A model generated the notes under the pieces. The model was not told where the DNA came from. It did no database searches and was given only the letters and a program-made list of their open reading frames with translations. A stretch of 64,000 bases of DNA from Isoetes taiwanensis (lineage: Eukaryota; Streptophyta; Lycopodiopsida; Isoetales; Isoetaceae): the NCBI GenBank assembly GCA_021234155.1, contig JAJEKV010000034.1, forward strand, positions 7,610,028-7,674,027, read 5' to 3'. Positions 47,196 through 59,039 of this stretch are shown one piece after another (positions within the stretch are counted from its first letter, which is position 1; every line of letters starts with the position of its first letter). The position numbers and the translations under genes were made by a program.

Positions 47196-48447
47196 ATGAG
47201 GGTGCTAACCTGGAATTTAAGAGGCATTAAAGGACCTACTAAGAGAAGATGCTTTATTGCCTCTGTGAGGGAGTTCAGGGCTGACATTATAATGATCCAA
47301 GAGCATAGACTCCCCAAATTTGAGTCAGCTAATTTGGGGGAATGGATCAAACCTGATATGGCCTCCTGCTAGGGGGATTGCTACCTTTTGGTACAATCAG
47401 AAACTCATTAGCACTTACACTAGCCCTTCCAATCGATGGTTCTGTGTTACTCTATGTATTCAGGACTGCCAAATGGCTTTCATAAACATTTATGCCTCCA
47501 CTGATCCTTATGAGAGAGAGCCAATGTGGGCTGAGATCAACAGTTGAATGAGTCAGCAGTAGAAAATTGAGAATTGGATAATTATAGGTGATTTTAATAA
47601 TACTCCTCATTGTGACATGAAACTTGGTATTAAAATCAACATGTCTAAGAATGAGAGATATTCTTGGGAGAACGGGCTGATTGATCAAGATCTGATCTAT
47701 ATCCCCTCCTCAAACACTAAATTCTCTTGGAGCAATAAGAGAAAGGGGGATCAAAGAACTTTTTGTATGTTGGATAGATTCTACATTCATAATTCTGCTA
47801 CCTGGTTGGATAACTGCATAGTAACTAGAGATATTGCCAGCACAATCTCAGATCACCAGCCTCATTTCTTGGATACTAAAGATTTGCCTCTTGGTTCCAA
47901 GGGTAAGAATACCCCCTTCAAGTTTAACACCTCCTTGCTTCAGATGAAGGCCTTCTGCAGGATTTTACCTCCTTCTATCTTTCCCTTCCCAAAATTGGTC
48001 AGCATCAATCTATGAAGAATTTTAATGAAAAGATGAAGAAAGTTAAAGCTTGGGTCAAGCAATGGGGTAAGGATTTAGCCCAGAAGAGAAAAGCTATTAA
48101 GATTAGCTTGCTGGAACAGATTAAAGATATCAGATCTCTCATTGAAAGCAACCCTAATGAGGACTCTCTGCATGTAAAAGAGGAGCAGTTGGAAATCCAA
48201 ATCAAGACCTTGGAAGAATACCAGGTTAGGGGTATGACCCTAAGAAGTAAGATCAAAATGTATCAGCTGGATCATGAAAGCTCCAAAATGTTTTTTAGAG
48301 TAGCGAGGAACAGGTTAGTCAACAATTCTATTACCCAGCTGGAGACAGAGAAGGTATCTATGCACACAGATGAAATTGGAATTGCTTCAGCATTCCACAA
48401 ATTCTTGGAGAAGAAAAATCGCAGTGAATGCCGCAGATGTAAAATGT
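47196..48447 (+). pseudogene. LINE endonuclease and pre-RT region
   Basis: RVLTWNLRGIKGPTKRR and ADIIMIQEHRL (47198-47310) are the N-terminal EEP motifs. After a frame shift near 47365 come WIIIGDFNNTPHCDMKLG (two stops just before) and TISDHQPHFLDT. A second shift near 48000 leads to the helical connector (KVKAWVKQWGKDLAQKRKA) that normally precedes the RT, ending at a stop at 48447. Frame breaks at each step make it non-functional. Confidence 0.85.
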
Positions 48448-49895
48448 AGAGTGGCTTTGCATCACAAGGATCGACAGAAAAATCTCCAAGAACCAAGGCA
48501 AGAAGCAGGACGAATGGTCACCAGATCTATAGCGGATTTGATGCGCCAGAGGCAGAAACTTTTTCTTTTTTTGCTTGCATTGCCGCCAGATCCATGGAAG
48601 AGCAGAAGGGGATAGAAGCGGAAGGAGAGATAGAAGGGATCAGAAGCGGCCTCGTATGCTCAGCCTCTTGCCATAGGCTAACACCTTTGTTCCACCAAGA
48701 ACGCACAAAAAGGACCTGCAAGATTGAAGGGCTCGGATCGAAATCTGAGCCCTTCATTATTTTTTGATCTCAACGGCCATGAATTCACAAATTTATCATC
48801 CCCAGACATTTATAAGAATACATATCAATGAATAACATAAAATAAACTATTAGATACCCTTATGTTTTGCCATAATTCACGATCTACCCCTGAGTTTTGA
48901 AAAAAATGCTCATATGGCCATGGTTAACGTACCATGTATTCTTAACAGGCTTCGAAATCCCCAGTAGCTTTAACCAGATAATTTGCCGGTAAGTGTCATG
49001 CTCCACCAGATTTTGAATATAAACTCGAGATTATTTGTCGGATTTTGAAGGAAACCCCACAATTTGTTTGTCGGCAAAGATTCATTTGTATTTGTACATA
49101 GATTCATTCTTATTGTTCGTAATCCTTATAAAATGCTTGTATCTTTTGATTAGGTCTCATCTTACGCCACACCTAATCTCTAGTGTGTTGTCTCCAAAAT
49201 CGTCCCCTTTTTCTAACAAGCCCCTCTTTTACGAGGCACTAAACCCTTTGATTAAGGGCTCAAATGGAACTCTCTGGCCAAACTATAAACTTGGCACCTG
49301 GTCGATCCCTAGTTTGATATATTGTTGTTTGCTTCTAACTTTTTTTGTATAAGCAATGAATGTGTTCCTTGGCGAAGTTAGCTTCCTTTTTTCTAAGCAG
49401 GCATTGCATTGTCAAATGTGGACTTTAACAGTGGGTCCAACTGCAAAGGTTTGAACTAAAGAAATGTTCGCGGCGGCCTTGGCCGCCGCGATAAATTTCT
49501 TGTATTTTATTATTTTTTTCTTTAGGCAAGGAAAGAAAGGATTTGTATATTAATCAATCAGAGATTACATGGACGTTTTAAGATAACCAACCTTATAGAT
49601 TTTTTCTGTTTCTTTTTACTTTTGAAGACATATTTCAGTGATCATACAACATCAAGATCAACTCACACAACATCAGGTACATTGGACAATCTCCAACCTG
49701 TGACCTTATAGATGTTTTGCAAAATATAAGAGACTCTACAACTGCCACTTATAGTAAAATGCATTTAAAAGTGACACTCCATCTTTGCTATGTGAGCCAT
49801 ACTTCTAAACATGAATTTCATACAAAACTCTGCGCATGTAACGTCATCATTGTACAAAGTAGACAAAGGTAGGCCGGCCACATATCATGTGGCCA
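48448..49895. other. gene-free stretch with a GC-rich palindrome
   Basis: No exon recognised. The ORFs at 48370-48615 and 49035-49352 lack support. A perfect GC palindrome lies at 49469-49490 (separate entry). Confidence 0.35.
49469..49490. repeat. perfect GC-only hairpin
   Basis: CGCGGCGGCC, TT, GGCCGCCGCG: a 10-bp stem of only G and C around two Ts, in AT-rich DNA, loosely flanked by aagaaatgtt and ataaatttctt, which pair partly. It could be the end of a transposable element; no partner end was found. Confidence 0.9.
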
Positions 49896-50462
49896 TCACT
49901 CCCCAAAACTTCCAAAGTTATTGTCAAGTTCTGTCCCTGGGACATATAAAAATGTAGGATCAAGCTCCACATCCTCGTCATCTATGATGATCAAACCCGT
50001 GACAACTGGGTCAGTTTGCCATCCAATATCAATCCAGTATGTATGAAATGCAAAGTACCATGGGGGAAGTGTCAGTGAAGAAAACCTGAGCTTCTCCTTG
50101 GGCAACATGCTTAGCCTTATGGTCGTAATGCATATTTTTGAGACCTCGAGAAAAGACATCATAACTAAACAAAAACTATAAGCGTCGATCTTGATATGCA
50201 ACCTCTATATGGTCGAGATGCTTTGAAGTTATGTGGAACGAGAAGGGGGAAGCCATTCTTGCTTCCCCCTGACCTGCAGAATCCGGGAACGACGCGCTCC
50301 CGGATTCTGCAGGTCAGGGGGAGGTTCCATGACGTCAAGGCAAGCTGTTAACCTGATTCTACAGGTTTTGCATAGCGATTTGCTATTCTTGATATGAATG
50401 GATTGAAAATCTTCCGGAAGGCAGACCCACTTGCCTTGACGTATATCGATAATTTTCCCCAT
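49896..50462 (-). pseudogene. unidentified protein gene broken by stops, with a hairpin in frame
   Basis: One minus-strand frame starts at ATG 50462 (MGKIIDIRQGKWVCLPEDFQ; SLCKTCRIRLTACLDVMEPP) and can be followed to 49896 with only two interruptions, a TAA and a TAG between about 50231 and 50202. The distal part has KEKLRFSSLTLPPWYFAFHT and TGLIIIDDEDVELDPTFLYV, a credible acidic C-terminus. The perfect hairpin at 50265-50321 adds an Arg/Pro-rich patch just before the stops, so it may be a late insertion by inverted duplication. Family not recognised. Confidence 0.4.
50244..50321. repeat. two overlapping perfect hairpins
   Basis: Hairpin 1: AGGGGGAAGC (50244-50253), 7-base loop, GCTTCCCCCT (50261-50270). 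Hairpin 2: 24-bp arms at 50265-50288 and 50298-50321 (CCCCCTGACCTGCAGAATCC... and its exact complement) around a 9-base loop. They share CCCCCT, so only one can form fully at a time. Confidence 0.95.
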
Positions 50463-50778
50463 GGCCGTCTATCCTATTTTAGCATGAATATTCGTTATTG
50501 GTATTGGTATTGGTATTTTAGCCATGAATATAATATATCGATTCTTTACGCAACGGCTAGATAATGCTGCATGTAGGCCCATGAGCGTGAAATCTATTAA
50601 TAAGCAAACTCGCTATATTGACCAGACAATGAAGATATTTTTCATCCAATATCCTTGTCGAAATTGAACAGACATGAAGATTTGTGCTTCAATCTCTCAT
50701 CAGTTTATAATTCCCTCTGAACGTTTTGAATTCTTTGCAACCCAGATCCATTTTCGCCCGCATTCTAAGATCAAAACT

Positions 50779-53661
50779 ATGGCACAAGGGAGTCAGATAA
50801 AAATGCAAATGGATGAGGATGAAAATAAGAGCAAAGTTATTGACAAGGCCATTATTGTGGGAGGTGGATTAGGTGGTCTAGCAGCGGCTTTGCTTCTTCG
50901 TAGCAGAGGTATTGACGTTCAGGTAGTTTTCAAGCTCGCCAAACAATGTTTGTTTATTGTTTTCCCCTCTTTTTGTTCATTAGAAAAAGGGAAAAGAAGC
51001 TCTGCTAAGGATGATTAACTGTCTTTGAATTTCCTGGTCAATTTTCATGCCCTTGTCTACCAGATATATGAAAAAAGGGAGACCATCTCTGGAGGTGAAG
51101 GCACATTGATTTCGATCTTTCCAAATGGATGCAGAGTTCTACAGAAGATGGGACCTGACATTTTAAATCGTGTAAGACACTGTTCCTCATGGTCATGCAT
51201 CTCTGCACACCTATTATTCTGATTAGGTCTGTCTTTATCGTGCATGTATGTTTGGAGTTTTCTCTTCTACCTCTGAAACACATAAGGCTATTTATCCCAA
51301 AAGTCTCTTGGCAATGGCTGGCTCTGTTGTTGCTGATTTCCTTTGAATATGCTCGCAATATAAACCGTAGATTATGGTTTAGCCATCCAAGTGCAGGTAA
51401 TTTTAGAAATATAGCAATGTGAACAATCTACACAGTGCGAAATCATAATATAAAGAAGTTGATTTTAGTTTCACCTTTATAATAGTGTTTCATGACTTCT
51501 TGCCTCTAACATTGGTATATGACATACTGTGTAGATAAGCTAGTGAATTTGAAAAGATAAAAAGTTTGAATGCACTTCTGTTGAGAGCCTTAAGTTCATG
51601 CCACATATAGTTCCACTAGTTGGGTGGAACTATGGCAGATTGAAATTGAAATTTTTGCTTTCTCTGCAGTTTAGGAGAGCCGGCCTTCCGGATATCCACT
51701 CTTATGTGGTGCATCCTAATGGAGAGAAATGGAGTGAATGGACGCTAAGCTCCCGAATGGAGGAAACCTATGGATTGCCTATGATCCCTATTCTATGGCA
51801 GGATGCCTTGAGAATTCTTGCTGAAGCATTGTCTGATGACTGTAAGAACACTGGCTATGAATGTACTGGTATCTCACAGGTATGTTCATGTTGGTGATTT
51901 AAAATCATTTGGATAAATTTCAGTTTAGCTGATAATGCTTAGAAATGCTGGTGGTTGATTGTCAGCTTGAAAATGCAGAACTCTGCTGGAGCAACAGCTC
52001 ACTTCAGAAAGGGAAATGAAAATTTGTCTATAGAGGTATGCTGCATTACTAACTAAGGGAGCTTTACTAACTAAGGGAGCTTTGCAAGCAGGCCATACTG
52101 ATGCGCCAATCTATGATAAATTGAAACAAAAAATTTCCACTATAGGCAGCTAGCAAGGGGCCCCATTCTTAATCAGGATATAAGGTTTATTGGAGGAAAC
52201 GATTGTACATGTATTTAAAAGGCTAAAAATTTATGCTAACTCATAGGCATCTTAGAAGGCAAAATTTATGCCAATTCATAGGCATCTCTTCAACCATTTT
52301 GGGAGGCAAATGCAATACTTGTTTTAATGAAAGAAGTAAAGGGGTCAACATATTTTGTAATCCTTATATTGGAGGGCATGCATAGAGACAGCTCCATTAG
52401 AACTGTCTAGTTTTCAGCACCGATTTTGGGTTCTTGGAACATCTGTGATAAAGAATGCTGCCACCATTTTTCTTTATTTCATCAAGGGGACCAGCTCCGA
52501 ATGATCTACTGCAAATTTGCTCCATGTTATTGAAACATATCAAAACTCATGGCCTCTTATTCACATCTCACATGTTATAGGGGCAGGATGTCAGTCCTAG
52601 GCGACTCTACAATTTTACAATAGACACGTTGTATGAGCTGCAAATGATGGCTAACACATTTTTTACAGGCTCCTTTAATTATAGGTGCTGATGGAATACG
52701 ATCAGTTGTGCGTACCGAGCTCTTTGGTCCCATATCTATTCATGACAATGGGCGCACAATATGGAGAGCAGTGATTGATAGCAGTCTTTGTACTCACGAA
52801 GTATGAACTGTTGTAACTACAAAGATATACCTTTACATGATATAAATGTCTTAATGGTGGGGGTATATTCAGGCACTGCAGACTGGTAATACAGTAGCAG
52901 TAGGGGATGGCCTTACCATGTTTTTGGTTAATGGAGTACGTGAAAAGTTATATTGGTGCCTCAGTATCAGAGATGGACATGGTGGATTTGCTGCAAATAT
53001 AAGCTCAAAAGATCCTCAAGAGGCCAAGCAGAGGTTGTTAAATGCCTTCAAGGACTGGGAACTTGCAAGTCAAATAATCCAGGTCTCTTATTCCCCGCTA
53101 ATTTATTTGGTTGAATCACCTAATGACAATTTAATCTGGTTGTCCACTAGGCTACAGAACCAGAGTTGATCCTTGAAAGGAGAGTACTTGATGTGCCAGT
53201 GCTTCCTCAGTGGTACAAAGGTTCTGTAGTGCTTTTGGGAGGTATCAAAATATATGCATAATGTTTCCTTTTCTTGACTAGATATACTTATTATGGATCA
53301 AGCAAGTAATCAATAATCTTGCATCTTAGATGCTGTGCATGCAATACCTCCTTCCCTTGGACAAGGCGCCAACCTTGCATTTGAAGATGGAGATGAACTT
53401 GCTTTCCAACTTTCATCTTCAACAGACCTCAGGTTAACATGATAACACAGTGATTTGCCATGTTGTGTATGGATAACTTTGATTGAGCTATAAGGCATTT
53501 GTTTCAGGAATGCATTAGCTAATTACCAAGAGAAACGACTACCCCGAGTGCAGGTAATATATGATAAATCGCAGCAATTAGCAAATCAATCATCCCAAGA
53601 TTTCTATGATTGGTTATATACATACAGTCACAACTCAGCATCGACTGTTCCTGCAACATAG
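50779..53661 (+). CDS. FAD-dependent monooxygenase, nine exons, complete
   Basis: Exons: 50779-50922, 51064-51171, 51670-51879, 51979-52035, 52669-52800, 52873-53082, 53151-53241, 53330-53432, 53508-53661, all GT-AG with matching phases and no internal stop; 402 aa. The dinucleotide-binding GxGxxG is at residues 28-33 (IIVGGGLGGLAAALL), the DG motif at about 179-184 (IIGADGIRSVVR), and the FAD-ribityl GD motif at 317-330 (LLGDAVHAIPPSLGQGANLA). These mark class A flavoprotein monooxygenases (zeaxanthin-epoxidase-like and FAD-dependent urate-hydroxylase-like proteins), which use NAD(P)H and O2. The substrate cannot be read from sequence. The last exon runs through a possible donor after RLPRVQ to TAG at 53659, giving a sensible C-terminus. 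An in-frame ATG at 50674 would add 35 residues; the 50779 ATG has better context. No transit peptide is obvious. This is the only undamaged multi-exon host gene here. Confidence 0.88.
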
Positions 53662-56565
53662 GCAAACTACAGTCATCCATAATTTGTACTATATCATGCA
53701 TATTGTTATTGATTAATTTGCCATGGCATAAATGATTCTGCAAACCTTCACCAAATTAATTCTGTGAATGGATACTGGTAACTAACTTTATGTCTGTCTT
53801 TTTTTGGGTCCCAAACATCCTGGATATCTGCTAGATAGACTCGTCTTCCAATGATACCTTCGAAATAAGAATTTTTCTTTAAGAATCGTTTTGGCTCTGA
53901 TGCATTATCGCATCCATTCCATTTTGTGTCACGAAAGAGCTGGGCTTTAAAAGAAATGCACTAATATTGATGCTTACATCGAGATCACCCAGCAGAGTTC
54001 AGAGTCTTTAATATATTTTCAAGTCTGTAACTAACGAGCAAAGACATCAATCGATGACTCGGAACATTTAACAATGAACCAAATTAGGCCTCGAATTTAG
54101 ATTTCACATTTAACCAGCAATGTTTGTTGGCGTTTGTTGGTTTTGTTGGTATGTATGTTTGTTGGTTAACCAGCAATGTATGTTGGCGTTTGTTGGTTTT
54201 GTGATGCCACTGCAGTTGCCTATGCCATCTAACCTAGCAATGCAACTCATTGTCTATCATCTTCCATTATTTTCTTGCACCTACATCTTTCAAATAAGCA
54301 CCATAGTGACTCATGGGATCCCAATACTCTATGCAAGCCAACCTTGTCAACTGGTGCAAGAAATTTTCTTGTTAACTGCCTCTACAATAATGCGACACCA
54401 GGACAGTTGATCCTTTGTAATGATTGTAGTCGCTGCAGTTAGCTGATCCTTCACAATAAATTTAGTTGTAGTCATTCTAGCCACAACGCAGATGCTTGAA
54501 AGTACAAACTGGTAACATATGAGGCAATTGTGAACAGAAAAGGCTTCAAGTGGATATCTGCCCCAATCGTTAAAGCTGTAAGTTATCTCAAGTAATACTG
54601 TTAGAAACATAACTGTGCATCTTCATGCAAGAGGATATAGGAAAACATTGATAAGAAGGAAAGAGAATACAATCACACCCATTTGCCAAATTATATGAGC
54701 TCTTAGCCAAACACTGCCACAATTTATGATAAGAGAGCTATGTGAATGTCATGAAATCCAGATTAGCACTAACAAAAGGAGTCATACTCAATAAGACCAG
54801 TTTTTAAGAACATGGACAAATACATAGGTGATACAAAGATTTGGAGGAATTTGGGGGTCCAAGGGGGTTGGCGAAGATGACAATATGCCATCTTTTGAAA
54901 ATAGGCATAAATTTAGTGCAGGAAGTAAGTAAAAGATAGCATCAACTTTTATCATGTCCTAGGGCTTAACCAAAGAAGTTACACATGTCCAACTTGAACA
55001 TGTTAATGCCATGATTTAAATGTGTACCACAGCTTGAAAATGCTTTACCTTCTCTTGAACTTATTTTATTTAAGGTTTTTGCCAAAGAAGCACGCAAGGA
55101 ATTGCAGATATCTATCTGCAATTTATTTGCACATGCCTAGATTTAATCACTTGACATGCATGCAAGAGCAGATAGTGCAAGGTATCCTCACATTAGGCAA
55201 GATATAGCAATGTTAAGCAGACTAACAATGCATCAAATGGTACATCAAAATGTCGCTTGTTTACTCTAGTTTAAACTGCTATAAATAGATAGACAATTGT
55301 GCACTTTCACTTTCTGGGTAACTATAGAAGATAAGGAACAGAAAATGCCCACCTCATGGTTTGGAGCAAGCAGAACTTGTACGCTTCCTGCTAAACCATA
55401 TGCTCTGAAGATATCAGCTTGCAATGAAGGATAAATAAAGCAGCAAACAATTAGCTACGGATGCAAACGTTTCTTCAAGCAGACGACGTAGATGTGTCAA
55501 GGATACAACTTGAAGGACCAAAATGTCATAGGTCTTCTTAAGTCATGGGCAAGACTCCAAATATAAAATACAAAGCAGAAGCATCAAGGACTTACAATTT
55601 GAGAGGTACTAATTACCAAAATGTAGTGCTCTGTACAAAGGTATGATTGCCCCTGAAAGCCAGACATCTCTGAATTTTGGCCTCACATTTCAAGCCTTTT
55701 ATGCCTGTTTAAATACTTAGTACCATTGTGTCATAGATTCTTTGGACTTAGATGAACAATAATAAGGCAATAGCAACTCATCAAAGGAAATGCATTGTGC
55801 AAGTTTGCCTTTACAAATTGCACAAAAGAAGCTTGAATAAACAAAAAGCATATTATAATGCATTGTGTATGCTAGTTTACCTCCATAGATTGCACAAACG
55901 AAGATTGTGCATGGTTTGGTGCTAGCACGTTTTGAAATTATGATGGCCATATGCAAGCTTTAGGGTGTTAAACTCAAGTTCCCTCATGTTCTGCAGTAGA
56001 TTCAAAAGCTTAGTGGGATTGCACTTCTAGGCTGTACAAACAAAGCAAGTACAAATTTTCCTAAGCTGAGGTTCACAAATATAAGAATATGCATGTGAAG
56101 ATAAGGAATAAATGCTCACCTTAGGGTTTCTTGATGCAGCAAATCCCGATGCATATACCCTGAGGAAGATCAAGAATAAAAACAAAATCGAACCTCCAAA
56201 CCTCTGCAATACTTAGAAATATAACATACAGAGTTACATCGCTTCAAACAAAAACCCAAAAAAACACTCTATTCAAGCCCGATCATCTAGAACTCAAAGG
56301 CTCAAACCTTGCATCTGCATACCATCACGGATTTTGGATGAGCTATCTCTGCGCAATGCATCTCGATGCCATTATCGGCCCAGAATGGTTCGAAAAAAAG
56401 AATAAAATTTTGATTTGCAACTCCATATGCCGATAAGTAGAAAAAGCAATCTTGGGGATGGATACCCCAAACCACGAAATCCCAAGGCCCCAAAAATCAT
56501 AACACATTAATTTTCTACAATTTTTGGATTATCGGAATTTTTTCCGGCGTCTAAAAACCCTGAAA
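53662..56565. other. downstream of the monooxygenase, no supported gene
   Basis: A 56-bp tandem duplication (taaccagcaatgt...tgttggcgtttgttggtttt) starts at 54111 and 54167. Around 55795-55910 a phrase with attgcacaaa, gaag and gtttacc repeats loosely. No canonical poly-A signal close to 53661 stands out. No exon was recognised on either strand. Confidence 0.4.
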
Positions 56566-56640
56566 TCTTAGGAAATCATGCTAAAAAAATTCCAAAAAAG
56601 TTTTTGGCCAAACCTGAAAATCCCAAATTAACAAGATTGA
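56566..56640 (-). repeat. module A, copy 3
   Basis: Contains tcttaggaaatcatgctaaa, attccaaaaaagttttt and ctgaaaatcccaaatt, matching copies at 8888-8957 and 25960-26024 in the same orientation. Confidence 0.55.
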
Positions 56641-57394
56641 TAGTCGATGGTCGAAGAAAAATTGCCGCCTCTAGTTTGCTGACGTGGTAGAGTTGGAATA
56701 ATAAGTTCAGATGCTAATGTGGATGAACCCTAAACAATATCATATCAGGCAAGATTTTTTTTTCCGATGGTGTTTGTGCTGCCATGTTTGATGCTCCAAT
56801 ATCAACGACTTTGAATCGGGTGGAACAATTTTTGGATTATAGGTTGAAGCGATACCTTGCAGCTATAAAATCAGATAATCCCATGATTACATTGGCAAAT
56901 GCTTTTTCCATTTTTTCGCATGTTTGCACAAACACAAGTTTTCTAACTTTTCGCACGTTTGCACAAACACAAGTTGGGACTTTGAAACATTGTGAGGCCA
57001 TCCATGTTGTACGTAGCTAGGATTTTTGTCTAGGTGTAGTGCCTTACAATCGTCGTATTTGATCTACAATCAGGAAAATTCCTCGAAATTCTAGGTGTTC
57101 ATGGGTGCTTGGGAAGTTATGCTAGCATTGGAGAGAATGCTTGGGAAGTTATGCCTGCGTTTCAGTCTCAAGTTTTCAAATGCCGCAAAGGGACTCTCTC
57201 TTGGCTGTTTAGGGTATCATCTTTTCCCATTTGCTGATTGCGGGCTTTCGTATTTGCTGATTGTGGTCTTTTGTATTTATTGAATTGTGGCCTTTTGTTA
57301 TGTAAGGCAGATATTTTTATGTGACGATTGTACAACTTCAAAGTGAATGTAATACAACGATCTTCTGATAAGATACTTTTGAATTCGAAATATA
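56641..57394. other. gene-free stretch with small direct repeats
   Basis: A 35-bp-period direct repeat (tcgcatgtttgcacaaacac) starts at 56916 and 56951. A second phrase, tgcttgggaagttatgc, occurs twice near 57107 and 57138. The ORF at 56784-57020 overlaps the first repeat and has no recognised product. Confidence 0.45.
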
Positions 57395-57633
57395 CAGGGG
57401 GGGTGACTCCGGGCAACGAGAGCTGTTGGATAGGCATATTCACCCCTTATTCCTTAATCTACACCGTACGTAAAGTTCCTCGTTTGTGGGGTATGCAAGT
57501 ACAAAATTTGCTATACTGTATAACAAGATTCGCAAAATACTATAAGATTTCAAGCGGAATACTATATGGTGTTGATTTTGTACGTGCAAAATACAATTAT
57601 GAGGGCTCTTGCTGCCCTACGTCACCCCCCCTG
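57395..57633. mobile_element. hAT-like MITE
   Basis: 239 bp. Left end CAGGGGGGGTGACTCCGGGC and inverted right end CAGGGGGGGTGACGTAGGGC, with similarity continuing to AGAGC (about 29 bases, five mismatches). CAGGG ends are hAT-like. The flanks (gaaatata and tgaatatg) resemble but do not prove an 8-bp target duplication. No ORF. Confidence 0.7.
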
Positions 57634-58486
57634 TGAATATGTACCCAAACCAAAAGGGGTTTAAGGGGGATTTTAATTTAAATGTGTTGGACCCAATGGT
57701 TGTGTTAATTAATGTCAATGGTAGTTATGTGTTGGTTGTTAATGTCAATGGTTGTTATGTGTTGGTTGTTATGTGTTGGGGGATTTAATTTTTATATGTT
57801 GGATGTTAATGGTTTGTGTTGCAAAAAATTTCTTTGGCCCCTTCGGGGCCTTAGGGACGCTATTTTAGAATTCAAACTAGAAAAAAAACTAGAATTCATT
57901 TGAAGCTTTCATCACCTGTAGCTTTTGAATTTCATCACAATAAAACAAATAGAACATAAATAAAAGTTACCATAATGATAGAGCGGATTGATCCCATTAT
58001 TCTGAAAGTCATAAAGTTTGCAACACCCATACACAAACATTATTCAACTGGAATTTAACAGCAGCCTTTGGCCTCCATGGATTCTTGTGGTGAGAAACTA
58101 AAGTGGGAAACTTTTCTGCTTGTTAGCACAAGAATCTAGAAGCCTTGGAATTTGCTTAATAACAGCCTCAAAATCTAAAAGTGCATGGTAATTTTTTGCA
58201 ACCTTCATTCGGAATGAGCCATAAAACAATATCCAATAGCGCAATCCTGTATTAATCAGCTGGTAGGATGTGAAAGCCTACCAAACCCGGCCGAAAAATT
58301 GCTGTTTTAGCATAGATAACTTAACCAAACATATCCATATCATACACTATCAAAAAGATCTCGGAGAGAGCTTTCCAACGCAATAAAAATCATCTCAAAC
58401 AGAGCTCTGGATCAAAAGTTATGATAAGAAATGTGTTGCCGGCAGAGAAACTGCACTACATGCGCCCTTCAAGCCCTTCATGTTCC
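57634..58486. other. gene-free stretch with a short imperfect repeat
   Basis: 57695-57780 is a run of ttgttatgtgttgg and ttaatgtcaatgg phrases. Around 58360-58440, gagagctttccaacgcaata and catctcaaacagagctctgg resemble phrases near 10925 and 19790. No exon. Confidence 0.45.
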
Positions 58487-58657
58487 CATTATGCACCACA
58501 CACACAAAAAGAGGGCTTTTGTTGTGAGCCATTGGTTGTTGACCATTATGCACCACACGGACAAAAAGAGGGCTTTTGTTGTGAGCCATTGGTTGTTGAC
58601 CATTATGCACCAGACGCACAAAAAAAGGGCTTTTGTTGTGAGCCATTGGTTGTTGAC
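58487..58657 (+). repeat. three tandem 57-bp units
   Basis: cattatgcaccacacacaca through ccattggttgttgac starts at 58487, 58544 and 58601; copies differ at a few bases. The third unit runs into the dispersed repeat at 58618-58818, so only the left part of that repeat has been amplified here. Confidence 0.95.
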
Positions 58658-58818
58658 CATTGGAAAAAAAAAGGCTAAAATCAATGGCTCAGAAATGGTG
58701 CACTCTAGAAGTACGCATTAGTACACCCATTTGAATACATCACGAAATCATAGGAAAACCTTAGTGAAATGCGTACAAAAACACAAAGAAAACCCCCTGT
58801 TATTATGCTACATATTTG
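58618..58818 (+). repeat. dispersed repeat, copy 2 (partner at 1639-1848)
   Basis: Same order of words as copy 1: aaatggtgcactctaga, gtacgcattagtacacc, gcgtacaaaaacacaaagaa, ccccctgttattatgctaca. Same orientation, roughly 85% identical by eye. Confidence 0.7.
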
Positions 58819-59039
58819 CACTATATCAGAAGTTCCAGCCCATTGCATCAATAAGCTATTTGAATCTTTGCTTTGTGTATTTCATGGTTTGCCTCAGATG
58901 AGATGCTTGATGTGCTTCTTATTTTTTTGTTTTTATTTTGCATTCTTTGTTGCATTCTTCTTCTTCAGACTTTTGAAACACTTTATTTTCTATAACATTT
59001 TATTTATTATTTATTATTATTATTATTTTTTTTGTGGGC
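58819..59039. other. gene-free stretch
   Basis: T-rich tract (ttattatttattattattat) with no gene. Confidence 0.5.

Larger units (their letters stand above)
45138..48447 (+). mobile_element. second LINE, plus strand, lacking its reverse transcriptase
   Basis: Carries an ORF1 with a CCHC knuckle, a low-complexity linker, an APE-type endonuclease and the start of the region between EN and RT. At about 48447 the LINE similarity stops and no RT motif is found anywhere downstream. Its EN sequence (RVLTWNLRGIKGPTKRRCF) is clearly different from that of the minus-strand LINE, so these are two lineages. Multiple frame shifts. Confidence 0.85.

Noticed and set aside
50244-50321. Riboswitch-like alternating hairpins
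   Set aside because: No ligand-binding core or leader context; an inverted duplication explains them more simply.
53553-53661. Idea that the monooxygenase lacks its 3' end after the possible donor at 53554
   Set aside because: The frame continues 35 sensible codons to TAG at 53659, giving a complete protein.
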